Of a stretch of 40,886 bases of DNA, positions 8,393-16,514 are shown in pieces; the first letter of the stretch is position 1, and each line of letters begins with the position of its first letter. A model generated the notes under the pieces. The model ran no database searches, was not told the origin of the DNA, and saw only the letters and a list, made by a program, of their open reading frames with translations. The position numbers were made by a program, and so were the translations under genes. The stretch spans positions 1 through 40,886 of the forward strand of contig JAQGIC010000073.1 of NCBI GenBank assembly GCA_028288725.1. The letters run 5' to 3'. This stretch comes from Rhodospirillales bacterium. Lineage in GTDB: Bacteria; Pseudomonadota; Alphaproteobacteria; ATCC43930; CGMCC-115725.

Positions 8393-8504
8393 CGTCATTC
8401 CCGCGAAGGCGGGAATCCAGCGAAGAGCCGCGTCTGCGGCGAAAAGACGATTTTCCGCGCTGCCGCGCGTAACGGGCTGGATTCCCGCCTGCGCGGGAAT
8501 GACG
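8393..8504. repeat. REP-like palindromic element (type A)
   Basis: This is a 112-bp element bounded by CGTCATTCCCGCG and CGCGGGAATGACG. Internal arms GCGGGAATCCAG and CTGGATTCCCGC flank a GC-rich core. A shorter copy in opposite orientation is at 15137-15238. It lies between the IOR-like gene end and oppA and may end the IOR-like transcript. Confidence 0.8.
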
Positions 8505-8519
8505 GTGTCGTAGATTCCA

Positions 8520-11500
8520 TCACTCCGCCGCGACCGCCACCGCGGTGGGGCTGCGGAAGGCGGCCAGCAAACCCGCTTCGGTCTTTTTGGCGTCGGCCAG
8601 GTTGGCTTCCTTGACGTGGCCGAAGCCGCGGATGCGGGCGGGGATGCGGGCCAGCTCGACCGCGGTCTGGTGATTGTCCTGATTGAGCCGGCTCAGGATC
8701 TCTTCCAGGACGGCGACATATTCGCCGATCAGCCGGCGCTCGGTCCGGCGCTCCGCGGTCCGGCCGAACAGATCCCAGGCGGTGCCGCGCAGGCCCTTCA
8801 GATGGGCCAGCAGCCCGAACGCCTTCAGCATCCACGGACCATAGGCTTTTTTCTTCAGATGCCCGGTGGTGGGGTCGCGATCGGCGACCATCGGCGGCGC
8901 CAGATGGAACTGCAGCGTGAAATCGCCTTCGAACCGGTCGTTGATCTGCTTCAGGAACGTGCCGTCGGTATAGAGGCGGGCGACCTCGTATTCGTCCTTA
9001 TAGGCCATCAGCTTGTGCAGGTTGCGCGCGGCCGATTCGGTCAACCCGCTGCGGCCGGGGGTCCGATTGGTCTCGGCATGGCGGATGCGGTTGACCAGCG
9101 ACAGGTAGCGCTGGGCATAGGCGGCGTTCTGATACTCGCTCAGCGCCCGGACGCGCCGATCGATGATCTCGTCCAGGCTCTCGCTCAGGCGGCGGCTGGC
9201 GGTCACCGTCTGCTTCGGTGTCGCGATTGCCTCGACCGCCGCCAGATCGACCGCGGCGCGGCGGCCCCATAGGAAGGACTTCTTGTTGAACTCGACGGCG
9301 ACGGCATTCAGCGTGATCGCCTGTTCGATCGCCTCGGCGCCGAGCGGCACGGTGCCCTTCTGCCAGGCGTAGCCCAGCATGAACAGATTGGCCGCGATCG
9401 AATCGCCCAACAGCGAGACGGCCAGGCGGCTGGCGTTCAGGAACTCGACCCGATCGGCGCCGGCCCCGTCGATCAGCGCCTGCCGCGTCGCGTCGGTCGG
9501 GAATTTCAGGTCCGGATTCTGGGTGAAGCTGCCGATGATGGTCTCGGCCTGATTGACGAAGACGCGCGTCGCGCCCTTGTCGATCCGGGACAGGCTGTCG
9601 GCCGACGCGGTCACCAGGAAATCGCAACCCAGCAGCAGGTCTGCGCCACCGGCCGCCAAGCGCACCGCCGAGATATCCTCCGGCGTGCGGGCGATGCGGA
9701 TATGGCTGTAGACCGAGCCGCCCTTCTGGGCGAGGCCGGTCATGTCGAGCACCGACACGCCGCGGCCTTCCAGATGGGCCGCCATGCCCAAGAGCGCGCC
9801 GATCGTCACCACGCCGGTGCCGCCGACGCCGGTGACCAGGATGCCGTAAGGCTTGTCGAGCCCGGGCAGCGCCGGGATCGGCAGGGGGCCGAACCCGTCG
9901 GCATCGACCGCCGACGCCTTGTTCTTGCGCAAGGTCCCGCCCAGCACCGTGACGAAGCTGGGGCAGAAGCCGTTGACGCAGGAGAAATCCTTGTTGCACG
10001 AGGATTGATCGATCTCGCGCTTGGTGCCGAATTCGGTCTCCGCCGGAACGACCGACAGGCAATTGGATGTCTTGGAACAGTCGCCGCAGCCCTCGCAGAC
10101 CGCTTCGTTGATGAAGACGCGCTTTTGCGGATCGACCATCTTGCCGCGCTTGCGGCGGCGGCGCTTCTCGGCGGCGCAGGTCTGGTCGTAGATCAGCACC
10201 GTCACGCCCGGCATCTCGCGCAAGGTCCGCTGCACCTCGTCCAGCTTCTCGCGGTGATGGACATTGGTGTGGGGCGGCAGGCCGACGTCGGACGCATAGC
10301 GGTCGAGGTCGTCGGTCACGACGGTGACATAGCCGGCACCCTCGGCCGTGACCTGGCGCGCGATCATCGGCACGGTCAGATCGCCGCCGTCGTGGGTCTG
10401 GCCGCCGGTCATCGCGACCGCGTCGTTGAACAGGATCTTGTAGGTGATGTTGACCTTGGCCGCGACCGCGGCCCGGATCGCCAGGATGCCGGAGTGATTG
10501 TAGGTGCCGTCGCCCAGGTTGGCGAAGATATGGGTCGTCTCGGTGAACGGCGCCTGACCGATCCAGGGCGTGCCCTCGCCCCCCATCTGGGTGAAGGTCG
10601 AGGTCGATCGCTCCGGCATCCAGATCGCCATGTAGTGGCAGCCGATGCCGGCGACGGCGCGGCTGCCGTCCGGCACCCGGGTCGAGCTGTTGTGCGGGCA
10701 GCCGGAGCAGAAGAACGGTGTGCGCGCGATGCCGGAGCCCTGATGGTCCCGCTGCTCTTCCCGGGCGATCAGGAACTTCAGCCGATCCTGGAGCCGCTCG
10801 CTCGAATGGAAGCGGGCGAGCCGCTTGGCGATGACCTTGGCGATCGTCGCCGGTGATAGTTCGGCGGTGGGGGGCAGGATCCATTCCTGGTCCTCGTCGA
10901 ACTTGCCGAGGATGCGCGGCCGTCGTTCGCCCGGCATGTTGTACAGCTGCTCTTTCAGCTGGCCCTCGATGATGCCGCGCTTTTCCTCGACCACCAGGAT
11001 CTCGTCCAGGCCTTCGGCGAATCGGCGCATGCCGACCGGCTCGAGCGGCCAGCTCATGCCGACCTTGTAGAGCGTGATGCCGATCTGGTTCGCATAGGCA
11101 TCGTCGATGCCCAGATCTTCCAAGGCCTGGCGCACGTCCAGATAGGATTTGCCGGTGGTGACGATGCCGAAGCGCCGCTTGGGGCTGTCGAGCATGATCT
11201 TGTCGAGCCGGTTCACCCGGGCGAAGGCCATGGCCGCCGACAGCTTGAACCGGGCCAGGCGGTATTCCTGGTCCATCGGCTGGTCGGGCCAGCGGATGTT
11301 GAGCCCGCCGTGCGGCATGTCGAAATCGTCGGGCAGCACGATCCTGACCCGCTCGGGCGCGACGCGGACCGAGGCGGAGCTGTCGACCGTCTCGCCGATC
11401 GTCTTCATGGCGATCCAGGCGCCGGAAAAGCGCGACATGGCCCAGCCATAGAGGCCGTAGTCCAGGATCTCCTGCACGCCGGACGGGTTCAGCACCGGGA

Positions 11501-12002
11501 TCTGGGCATCGATGAAGGCATATTCGGACTGATGCGGCAGGGTCGAGGACTTGCAGGCATGATCGTCGCCGGCCAGCAGCAGCACGCCGCCATGGGGCGA
11601 GGTGCCGGCGGCATTGCCATGCTTGAACACGTCGCCCGACCGGTCGACGCCGGGACCCTTGCCGTACCACATGGCGAAGACGCCGTCGTACTTGGCGCCC
11701 TCGAACATATTGACCTGCTGGCTGCCCCAGACGGCGGTCGCGGCCAGATCCTCGTTGATGCCGGGCTGGAAGAACACATGGTCCTTCTGCAGATGCGCGC
11801 GCGCCGACCACAGCGTCTGGTCGAGCCCGCCCAGCGGCGAGCCGCGATAGCCTGAGATGAAACAGCCGGTGTCGAGGCCGGCGGCCAGGTCGCGCTGGCG
11901 CTGCATCATCGGCAGGCGGGCCAGCGCCTGTACGCCGGTCAGGTAAATACGCCCGCGTTCGAGCGTATACTTGTCATCGAGAGTGACCGCTGCCAGAGCC
12001 AT
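8520..12002 (-). CDS. Indolepyruvate ferredoxin oxidoreductase-family fused protein
   Basis: This is a 1160-residue single-chain 2-oxoacid:ferredoxin oxidoreductase-like protein. The N-terminal part (YLTGVQALARLPMMQRQRD, then FISGYRGSPLGGLD) is the pyrimidine-binding half. A thiamine diphosphate domain around residue 495 has GDGTYNHSGILAIR followed by N. A Cys cluster near residue 632 (CEGCGDCSKTSNC, and later Cys in NKDFSCVNGFCP) should bind iron-sulfur. A gamma-type domain starts near residue 724 (GILVTGVGGTGVVTIGALLG). The C-terminal ~350 residues form the family's extra domain. Likely chemistry is oxidative decarboxylation of aryl or branched 2-oxoacids with CoA; the substrate is not proven. 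The ATG at 12002 has AGGGG 9 bases upstream; ATGs at 12011 and 12026 are less well placed. Confidence 0.88.
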   Translation of the reverse strand: MALAAVTLDDKYTLERGRIYLTGVQALARLPMMQRQRDLAAGLDTGCFISGYRGSPLGGLDQTLWSARAHLQKDHVFFQPGINEDLAATAVWGSQQVNMFEGAKYDGVFAMWYGKGPGVDRSGDVFKHGNAAGTSPHGGVLLLAGDDHACKSSTLPHQSEYAFIDAQIPVLNPSGVQEILDYGLYGWAMSRFSGAWIAMKTIGETVDSSASVRVAPERVRIVLPDDFDMPHGGLNIRWPDQPMDQEYRLARFKLSAAMAFARVNRLDKIMLDSPKRRFGIVTTGKSYLDVRQALEDLGIDDAYANQIGITLYKVGMSWPLEPVGMRRFAEGLDEILVVEEKRGIIEGQLKEQLYNMPGERRPRILGKFDEDQEWILPPTAELSPATIAKVIAKRLARFHSSERLQDRLKFLIAREEQRDHQGSGIARTPFFCSGCPHNSSTRVPDGSRAVAGIGCHYMAIWMPERSTSTFTQMGGEGTPWIGQAPFTETTHIFANLGDGTYNHSGILAIRAAVAAKVNITYKILFNDAVAMTGGQTHDGGDLTVPMIARQVTAEGAGYVTVVTDDLDRYASDVGLPPHTNVHHREKLDEVQRTLREMPGVTVLIYDQTCAAEKRRRRKRGKMVDPQKRVFINEAVCEGCGDCSKTSNCLSVVPAETEFGTKREIDQSSCNKDFSCVNGFCPSFVTVLGGTLRKNKASAVDADGFGPLPIPALPGLDKPYGILVTGVGGTGVVTIGALLGMAAHLEGRGVSVLDMTGLAQKGGSVYSHIRIARTPEDISAVRLAAGGADLLLGCDFLVTASADSLSRIDKGATRVFVNQAETIIGSFTQNPDLKFPTDATRQALIDGAGADRVEFLNASRLAVSLLGDSIAANLFMLGYAWQKGTVPLGAEAIEQAITLNAVAVEFNKKSFLWGRRAAVDLAAVEAIATPKQTVTASRRLSESLDEIIDRRVRALSEYQNAAYAQRYLSLVNRIRHAETNRTPGRSGLTESAARNLHKLMAYKDEYEVARLYTDGTFLKQINDRFEGDFTLQFHLAPPMVADRDPTTGHLKKKAYGPWMLKAFGLLAHLKGLRGTAWDLFGRTAERRTERRLIGEYVAVLEEILSRLNQDNHQTAVELARIPARIRGFGHVKEANLADAKKTEAGLLAAFRSPTAVAVAAE

Positions 12003-12228
12003 CGCCTGCATCCCCTGCACCGGCATGCCGTGTCGCAAGTCCGGTCTTGAGGAAAAGTTAGTCCAAGCCGAGGCTCGGCTCAATTGCCCTGCACGGCGCG
12101 GCGGAAGAAAGCAACGAACGGCCGGGTGGTGGGATCGGATGCGTCGAATCGACGAGGATCGGCCTGAAAGCGGTAACTTTATTACCGTCCGAAGCCCCTC
12201 AGGGATCGAGAAATAGCGGATGTTATTT

Positions 12229-12264
12229 ATATCCGGATATTCTAGGATGAATATCCGAATATCC
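12229..12264. promoter_or_regulatory. Operator of the vapBC operon
   Basis: Just upstream of vapB is the 12-bp palindrome ATATCCGGATAT (12229-12240). It overlaps a perfect 8-bp inverted repeat, GGATATTC (12235-12242) and GAATATCC (12249-12256). A further tandem GAATATCC follows at 12257-12264. Such clustered half-sites suit cooperative binding of a VapB-VapC complex for autoregulation. Confidence 0.75.
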
Positions 12265-12275
12265 GAGGATGGGTC

Positions 12276-12515
12276 ATGCCGCTCTACATCAAGGACGATT
12301 CCACCGCCGAACTCGTGACGCTGCTTGCAAAGCAGCGCGGGCTGTCGAAGCAGGCTGCGGTGAAGCTTGCCGTGCGGGCCGAGCTGGACCGGGGGCAGGA
12401 GGCGATCCCGTTGCGCGATCGGTTTGCGGCCCTGAGGGCTATGCACCCGCTTCCGCCCGCAACCGGCGAAAAGGCCGACAAGGCGTTCTTCGACGAGCTG
12501 TCAGGGGACCTCTGA
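12276..12515 (+). CDS. vapB: VapB-type antitoxin (PSK/Rv0623-like)
   Basis: This 79-residue protein begins MPLYIKDDSTAELVTLLAKQRGLSKQAAVKLAV, the ribbon-helix-helix-like N-terminus of PSK-family VapB antitoxins (strand LYIKD, then two helices). The C-terminal half (residues ~40-79, rich in charge, with PPATGEKADKAFFDELSGDL) should wrap the VapC toxin. The ATG at 12276 lies 12 bases after a cluster of operator half-sites. Its TGA shares a base with the vapC ATG (TGATG), so the two genes are co-translated. Regulation is expected to be by autorepression through the operator at 12229-12264. Confidence 0.88.
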   Translation: MPLYIKDDSTAELVTLLAKQRGLSKQAAVKLAVRAELDRGQEAIPLRDRFAALRAMHPLPPATGEKADKAFFDELSGDL

Positions 12516-12907
12516 TGATCTTCGTGGACGCCTCGGCGCTCATTGTCATCATCACCGGAGAGGACGAGGCCGACCGGCTGGCCGACGCGCTGGGCGTCGA
12601 TCAGGAGCGTCTCTGCTCGGCCCTGTCCCTCTGGGAAACCACTGCCGGTCTTTGTCGATCCTACACTTTTTCCGTCGCCACCGCCCGCGCCCGCGTTCAG
12701 CAATTCCTGGATGTCGGCCGGTTCAGAATCGTGGAGATCGGCGAGAAAGAGGCCGAGATCGCGACCGATGCCTATGCCCAATTCGGCAAGGGACGCCATG
12801 CGGCCGCTCTGAACATGGGCGATTGTTTCGCTTATGCCTGTGCCAAATCGAACCGGGCGAAGCTGCTTTACATAGGCGATGATTTTACCAAAACCGACCT
12901 CGCTTGA
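12515..12907 (+). CDS. vapC: VapC-type PIN-domain ribonuclease toxin
   Basis: This 130-residue PIN-domain protein is the expected toxin partner of the upstream VapB. The acidic Mg-binding residues are all visible: D5 in IFVDASAL, E41 in LWETT, D103 in NMGDCFAYA, and D122/D123 in YIGDDF. VapC toxins are endoribonucleases that often cut tRNA or rRNA; the target here is unknown. The ATG overlaps the vapB stop. The last 40 bases (12868-12907) overlap tail-to-tail with the end of the convergent MFS gene. With all catalytic residues kept, the toxin looks intact. Confidence 0.9.
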   Translation: MIFVDASALIVIITGEDEADRLADALGVDQERLCSALSLWETTAGLCRSYTFSVATARARVQQFLDVGRFRIVEIGEKEAEIATDAYAQFGKGRHAAALNMGDCFAYACAKSNRAKLLYIGDDFTKTDLA

Positions 12908-14196
12908 GCCGGAATAGTTGCGTTCGTCGCGTCTTCCGCGAATTTGTCTAGGCCCGGCCGCAGCAGCCGCCCGATCCGGCCCCGCCGGCTGGCGACCAGA
13001 ATGACCGGCACCAGGGCGAGCACGAGGACGGCCTGCGCCAGATAGAGCTGGCGATAGAGATGATGGCCGGCGCTCAAGGCCACGATGCCGTAGATCGCAA
13101 GGCCGGCGAGGCCGTTCAGCACGTTGAACGTCGCGTTGACCCGGCCCTGGAAGCCCGGCCCGGTCGCCTGCTGGGCGAGGCTGAGCGACAGCACGCTCGT
13201 CTGACAGCTGAGGCCGAGGCCGACGTAGGTTACGAGGGCCGCAATCAGGCCCTGGGTCTGTGCAAAGGCGAACAGGCTGCCGGCGAGCGTGAGAAAGCCC
13301 AGCACCAGGACCAGTCGGTGGCCGAACCGCTTCGCCAGGCGCACGATGATCAGGCCGCTCAAGATCGCGCCCAGGGCGTAGCCCGCATCGATCTTGCCGA
13401 ACGCGTCCGCGCCCAGATGCAGCTCCTCGCGCACGAAAGGCGCCAGCATGCCGTTGATGCCGAAGATCACGGTCATGTTGGCCAGGATCAGCCCATAGAA
13501 GAAGCCGATCTCTGGGCGGGCGGCGATATGGCGGAGGCCGGCGCGCAGATCGCTGAAATGACGACGCGGGCCGCGTAGGGCTGTCCCGGCCGGCAATTCC
13601 TGAGAGCCGAGCCGGCGGGCGACCAGAAAGCCCAGCACGGCCGAGACCAGGTAGGTCGTGCCGGCGAGCGCCACGGTGGCGACGGCGCCGATGGCGGCCA
13701 GGACGATGCCGGAGGCGGCGGCGCCCAGGATCTGGCCGGACTGGCCGCCGACCACGGTCAGCGCGTTCAAGCGCAGCATCCGTTCGGGCGGCACCGCCCG
13801 GGCAAGCGCCGCGCGCCAGGCCAGCACCTGGATCTCGTTGCCAAGCGCCACGCAGAAGCTGACCGCATAGCCGATCGCCTCGGTCGCGAGTCCGGCGCCA
13901 TAGAGCGCGCCATAGGCGATCAGCACCAGCCAGCGCAGCAGTTCCGCCCGATAGGCGAGCCGTGCCGGCTGGCCGCGATCGACCGCCAGACCGATGATTG
14001 GCGACAGCAGCAGGCTCGGCAGGATGGTCATCACCAAGGTGATGGCGGCACTCGACGGCCGGCCGGTGATATCGATGATCAGCCAGGTATTGATCAGGAA
14101 AAAGAAGCCGGTGCCGATTTTCGCGGTCGCGATCGCCGCCGCATAGAGCCGCACGGTCTGGGGTGTCATGGCATGTTCCGGGATGGGAGCGGTCAT
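12868..14196 (-). CDS. MFS transporter (probable drug or siderophore-type exporter)
   Basis: This is a 442-residue membrane protein with about 12 hydrophobic helices. It resembles the EntS/MFS_3 type of small-molecule exporters (N-terminal IATAKIGTGFFFLINTWLIIDITGRPSSAAITLVMTILPSLLLSPIIGLAVDR, with the family-typical acidic-basic loop after helix 2). The substrate cannot be read from sequence. Starts at 14196 and 14169 are both possible; the latter has a GGAA ribosome site seven bases upstream. It is divergent from a LysR gene 72 bases away, which is likely its regulator. Its 3' end overlaps vapC by 40 bases. Confidence 0.85.
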   Translation of the reverse strand: MTAPIPEHAMTPQTVRLYAAAIATAKIGTGFFFLINTWLIIDITGRPSSAAITLVMTILPSLLLSPIIGLAVDRGQPARLAYRAELLRWLVLIAYGALYGAGLATEAIGYAVSFCVALGNEIQVLAWRAALARAVPPERMLRLNALTVVGGQSGQILGAAASGIVLAAIGAVATVALAGTTYLVSAVLGFLVARRLGSQELPAGTALRGPRRHFSDLRAGLRHIAARPEIGFFYGLILANMTVIFGINGMLAPFVREELHLGADAFGKIDAGYALGAILSGLIIVRLAKRFGHRLVLVLGFLTLAGSLFAFAQTQGLIAALVTYVGLGLSCQTSVLSLSLAQQATGPGFQGRVNATFNVLNGLAGLAIYGIVALSAGHHLYRQLYLAQAVLVLALVPVILVASRRGRIGRLLRPGLDKFAEDATNATIPAQARSVLVKSSPM

Positions 14197-14230
14197 CCGG
14201 AAAATAGCCCTCTCAATCGGTAAGAAAATA

Positions 14231-14249
14231 CGATACTTCTTATCGATAA
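14231..14249. promoter_or_regulatory. Candidate LysR-type binding site in the divergent promoter
   Basis: In the short MFS-lysR gap, CGATA and TATCG form an inverted repeat around CTTCT. It merges into the perfect palindrome TTATCGATAA (14240-14249). Position and dyad symmetry fit autoregulation by the adjacent LysR protein. The T-N11-A rule was not tested beyond inspection. Confidence 0.4.
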
Positions 14250-14267
14250 ATTTCGAGAAACTGAACT

Positions 14268-15242
14268 ATGGCCGTCATCAATCTGGATATGGACGTGCTG
14301 CGCACGCTGGTCGCGGCGCAGCAGCTGGGCGGCTTCAACCGGGCGGCCGAGCGGATCGGCCGGTCCCAGTCGGCGGTCAGCCAGCAGATCCGCAAGCTGG
14401 AGGAGCAGGTCGGCGAGCCGTTGTTCCGCAAGCAGGGCAGGGGGCTGGCGCCGACCGAGGCGGGCGATGTCGTGCTGGCCTATGCAAGGCGCATCCTCGA
14501 ACTCAACGACGAAGCCATCGTGGCGCTGCGCGGCCGCGCGGTCGAGGGTGTGGTGCGCTTCGGCCTGCCGGCCGATTTCGCCGAGACTTGGCTGCCGACG
14601 GCGCTCGGCCGCTTCAAGCGTGCCCATCCCGCGGTCCGGATCGAGGCGACGGTCGATCGCAATCGCCGGCTGCTCGACCGGCTGGACCGGGGCGAGCTGG
14701 ATCTGGTTCTGACGCTCAACAATGGCGGGCGCGCCGACGCCGAACGGCTCGCCCGCTTGCCGATGGTCTGGATCGGTCCGGCCTCGGCCGATCCGGTCTC
14801 GATGCCTGGAGAGCCGATCCCGCTCGCGGTCTTCGAGGCGCCTTGCTTCTTCCGCGAGGCGGGATTGGCAGCCCTCGATCGCGCCGGCCTGCCCTGGCGC
14901 GTCGCCTTCACCAGCGCCAGCCTGCACGGGCTCTGGGCCGCGGTCGAAGCCGGGCTCGGCATCACGCTCCGGACCGCGACGGGCCTGCCGGCCGGCGTCG
15001 CCGTGCTGGACGGCCTGCCGGCCGCCCCGGCGCTCGATCTGTGCCTGCACGACGGCGGACGGGCATCCTCGCCGGCAGTCGGACGGCTGCGGGACATCGT
15101 GACGGAGAGTTTGGCGGCGAATTTGTCCTCTCAAATCGTCATTCCCGCACAGGCGGGAATCCAGTCCCTCACGCGCGGCAGCGCGGAAAAGAACTATGTC
15201 GCCGCAGACGCGGCTCTTGCTGGATTCCCGCCTGCGCGCTAG
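14268..15242 (+). CDS. LysR-family transcriptional regulator
   Basis: This is a 324-residue regulator. The N-terminal winged helix-turn-helix spans about residues 6-65 (MDVLRTLVAAQQLGGFNRAAERIGRSQSAVSQQIRKLEEQ, then LFRKQGRGLAPTEAG). The substrate-binding domain runs from ~90 to ~290 (VRFGLPADFAETWLPTALGRFKRAHPAVRIE). It probably controls the divergent MFS gene. The final ~35 residues, from about 15137, are translated from a palindromic REP-like element and read VIPAQAGIQ, a well-known translation of such repeats. The original C-terminus was therefore probably near residue 290. The protein is likely still functional, because the added tail lies after the effector domain. Confidence 0.9.
   Translation: MAVINLDMDVLRTLVAAQQLGGFNRAAERIGRSQSAVSQQIRKLEEQVGEPLFRKQGRGLAPTEAGDVVLAYARRILELNDEAIVALRGRAVEGVVRFGLPADFAETWLPTALGRFKRAHPAVRIEATVDRNRRLLDRLDRGELDLVLTLNNGGRADAERLARLPMVWIGPASADPVSMPGEPIPLAVFEAPCFFREAGLAALDRAGLPWRVAFTSASLHGLWAAVEAGLGITLRTATGLPAGVAVLDGLPAAPALDLCLHDGGRASSPAVGRLRDIVTESLAANLSSQIVIPAQAGIQSLTRGSAEKNYVAADAALAGFPPAR
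15137..15238. repeat. REP-like element type A, truncated, inside the lysR 3' end
   Basis: It starts CGTCATTCCCGC and holds GCGGGAATCCAG, a core, and the returning arm CTGGATTCCCGCCTGCGCG. It then breaks off before the expected GGGAATGACG. Its core is recognisably the reverse complement of the core at 8393-8504, so the two are inverted copies of one family. Confidence 0.8.
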
Positions 15243-15243
15243 G

Positions 15244-15457
15244 CTATGTACATATCTTTCTGTTTTATTTCAGATGGTTAGTCTTTTACATCGTCATGGC
15301 CGGGCTTGACCCGGCCATCCACGTGGTTGGGCAAGCCGATTTCACGGCCAAACAGGGCTCCGGCGGAGGGGCGTGGATGCCCGGGTCAAGCCCGGGCACG
15401 ACGGAGCGTTAGGGTAACCTACTGATTTCAAAAGACGAAAAACAGATATGTACATAG
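15244..15457. mobile_element. MITE-like element with CTATGTACATATC terminal repeats
   Basis: This is a 214-bp segment bounded by a perfect 13-bp inverted repeat, CTATGTACATATC (15244-15256) and GATATGTACATAG (15445-15457). Imperfect complementarity continues about 30 bases inward. It has no coding capacity. It sits exactly between two broken type A REP arms, as if inserted between neighbouring repeats. A second palindrome (15292-15403) is nested inside it. Mobility by a trans-acting transposase is inference. Confidence 0.55.
15292..15403. repeat. REP-like element type B nested in the MITE-like element
   Basis: It is bounded by CGTCATGGCCGGGCTTGACC on the left and GGTCAAGCCCGGGCACGACG on the right, with CATCCACG / CGTGGATG inside the arms. 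This is a common alphaproteobacterial palindrome family, different from the CATTCCCGC type around it. Confidence 0.75.
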
Positions 15458-15528
15458 CGCGAAAGCGGGAATCCAGAATGGCAGAGATCCGTCACTGGCC
15501 CTGGATTCCCGCTTTCGCGGGAATGACG
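15458..15528. repeat. REP-like element, left-truncated
   Basis: It begins inside an arm (CGCGAAAGCGGGAATCCAG), has a short core, and closes with CTGGATTCCCGC then TTTCGCGGGAATGACG. The missing outer left end abuts the MITE-like element at 15457. Confidence 0.75.
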
Positions 15529-15538
15529 GGAATTGAAA

Positions 15539-16396
15539 TTACGCCGACGTGTCCGTCTTCCGTTTCACCGCTTCGTCAGCCTGACCCGGGCTCAGCTGGT
15601 CCTTGGTCTCGGTATCGCCGACCAGCTTCATCGCGGCCAACGCGATCACGTTCATCATGGCCAGCATCGGCTGATTGAGCTTCGACGGCAGGTCGAGCGG
15701 GGTCTTGAAGACCGAGGCGTCGACGGCGCCTTCGCCCGTGTCGCCGGTCGCGTTGCTATATTGGTTGATCTGGCGCTCGATCTTGGCGGCGAAGCTCTGA
15801 TAGATCTGGGCGACGGTCTTCGCCTCGCCGGTCGTGCTGTCGTAGAACACCGACTTGTTCGCCGCCGCCGCCGCGGGCAGCAGGTCGGCGGCCTTGGTCT
15901 TGCCATCGTGCTCGATCGATTTCACGACCGATGTGGCGCCCTGGGCGCCCAGGAAATGGGCGAGATACAGATCGGTCGAGCTGGCGGGACGACCCAGCGC
16001 GCGCTCGACGTCGGTCTTGTTCTGGTGGGCGAATTCGGCGGCAATCTCGGAGGCGACCTTCGGATCCTTGCGCAGATCCAGGATCTGTTGCTTGACCGCG
16101 GCGTCGGCGACATGGGGCGCCCCGCTGTCGCTGGTCTGGATCTGGCTCGCGTATGTCCCCAGGCCGTATTTGGCGCCGTAGGACTTAACGGCGCTCAGCC
16201 AGGTCGAATCGATGAATTGGTACAGGCCGGTGGCAGAGCTGGTCGATGCCTTGGCATTGGGCTGGAAGCTGCTCTCCTGCGAGGCCTGGGCCATCAGATA
16301 GCCGAAGTCGACATTCGCCAGCCGGCTGGCGCGACGGATGTCGCCGACGATGTTCGGATCGACGGCGGGAACGGCGGAAGGCGGGCGAGCGGTCAT
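15539..16396 (-). CDS. Lytic transglycosylase SLT-domain protein
   Basis: This is a 285-residue protein with an SLT (lysozyme-like) fold near its N-terminus. FGYLMAQASQESSFQPNAKASTSSATGLYQFIDSTW carries the catalytic Glu at E41 and the GLYQF motif. The domain cuts peptidoglycan glycan strands with anhydro-muramyl products. No signal peptide is visible from the ATG at 16396, and no better upstream start is seen. Export may therefore use another route, or the enzyme may serve a secretion or flagellar apparatus. The C-terminal half (~150-285) is Ala-rich and unassigned. The stop lies next to a REP-type repeat. Confidence 0.85.
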   Translation of the reverse strand: MTARPPSAVPAVDPNIVGDIRRASRLANVDFGYLMAQASQESSFQPNAKASTSSATGLYQFIDSTWLSAVKSYGAKYGLGTYASQIQTSDSGAPHVADAAVKQQILDLRKDPKVASEIAAEFAHQNKTDVERALGRPASSTDLYLAHFLGAQGATSVVKSIEHDGKTKAADLLPAAAAANKSVFYDSTTGEAKTVAQIYQSFAAKIERQINQYSNATGDTGEGAVDASVFKTPLDLPSKLNQPMLAMMNVIALAAMKLVGDTETKDQLSPGQADEAVKRKTDTSA

Positions 16397-16514
16397 CGAG
16401 GGGGCACGGGCTCCAGATTCACCAGCGGCAGCTTAGCAAACAATCATTAACCGAACTTTGCTCCCGCCGCCCGGTGATTGCCTAACGAAACCAACGATGC
16501 GCCCCTGGCAGCAT

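Noticed and set aside
8998-11811. 937-codon frame overlapping the IOR-like gene on the same strand
   Set aside because: It is an out-of-phase frame (Arg, Gly and Pro rich) of the real 1160-residue gene, without motifs.
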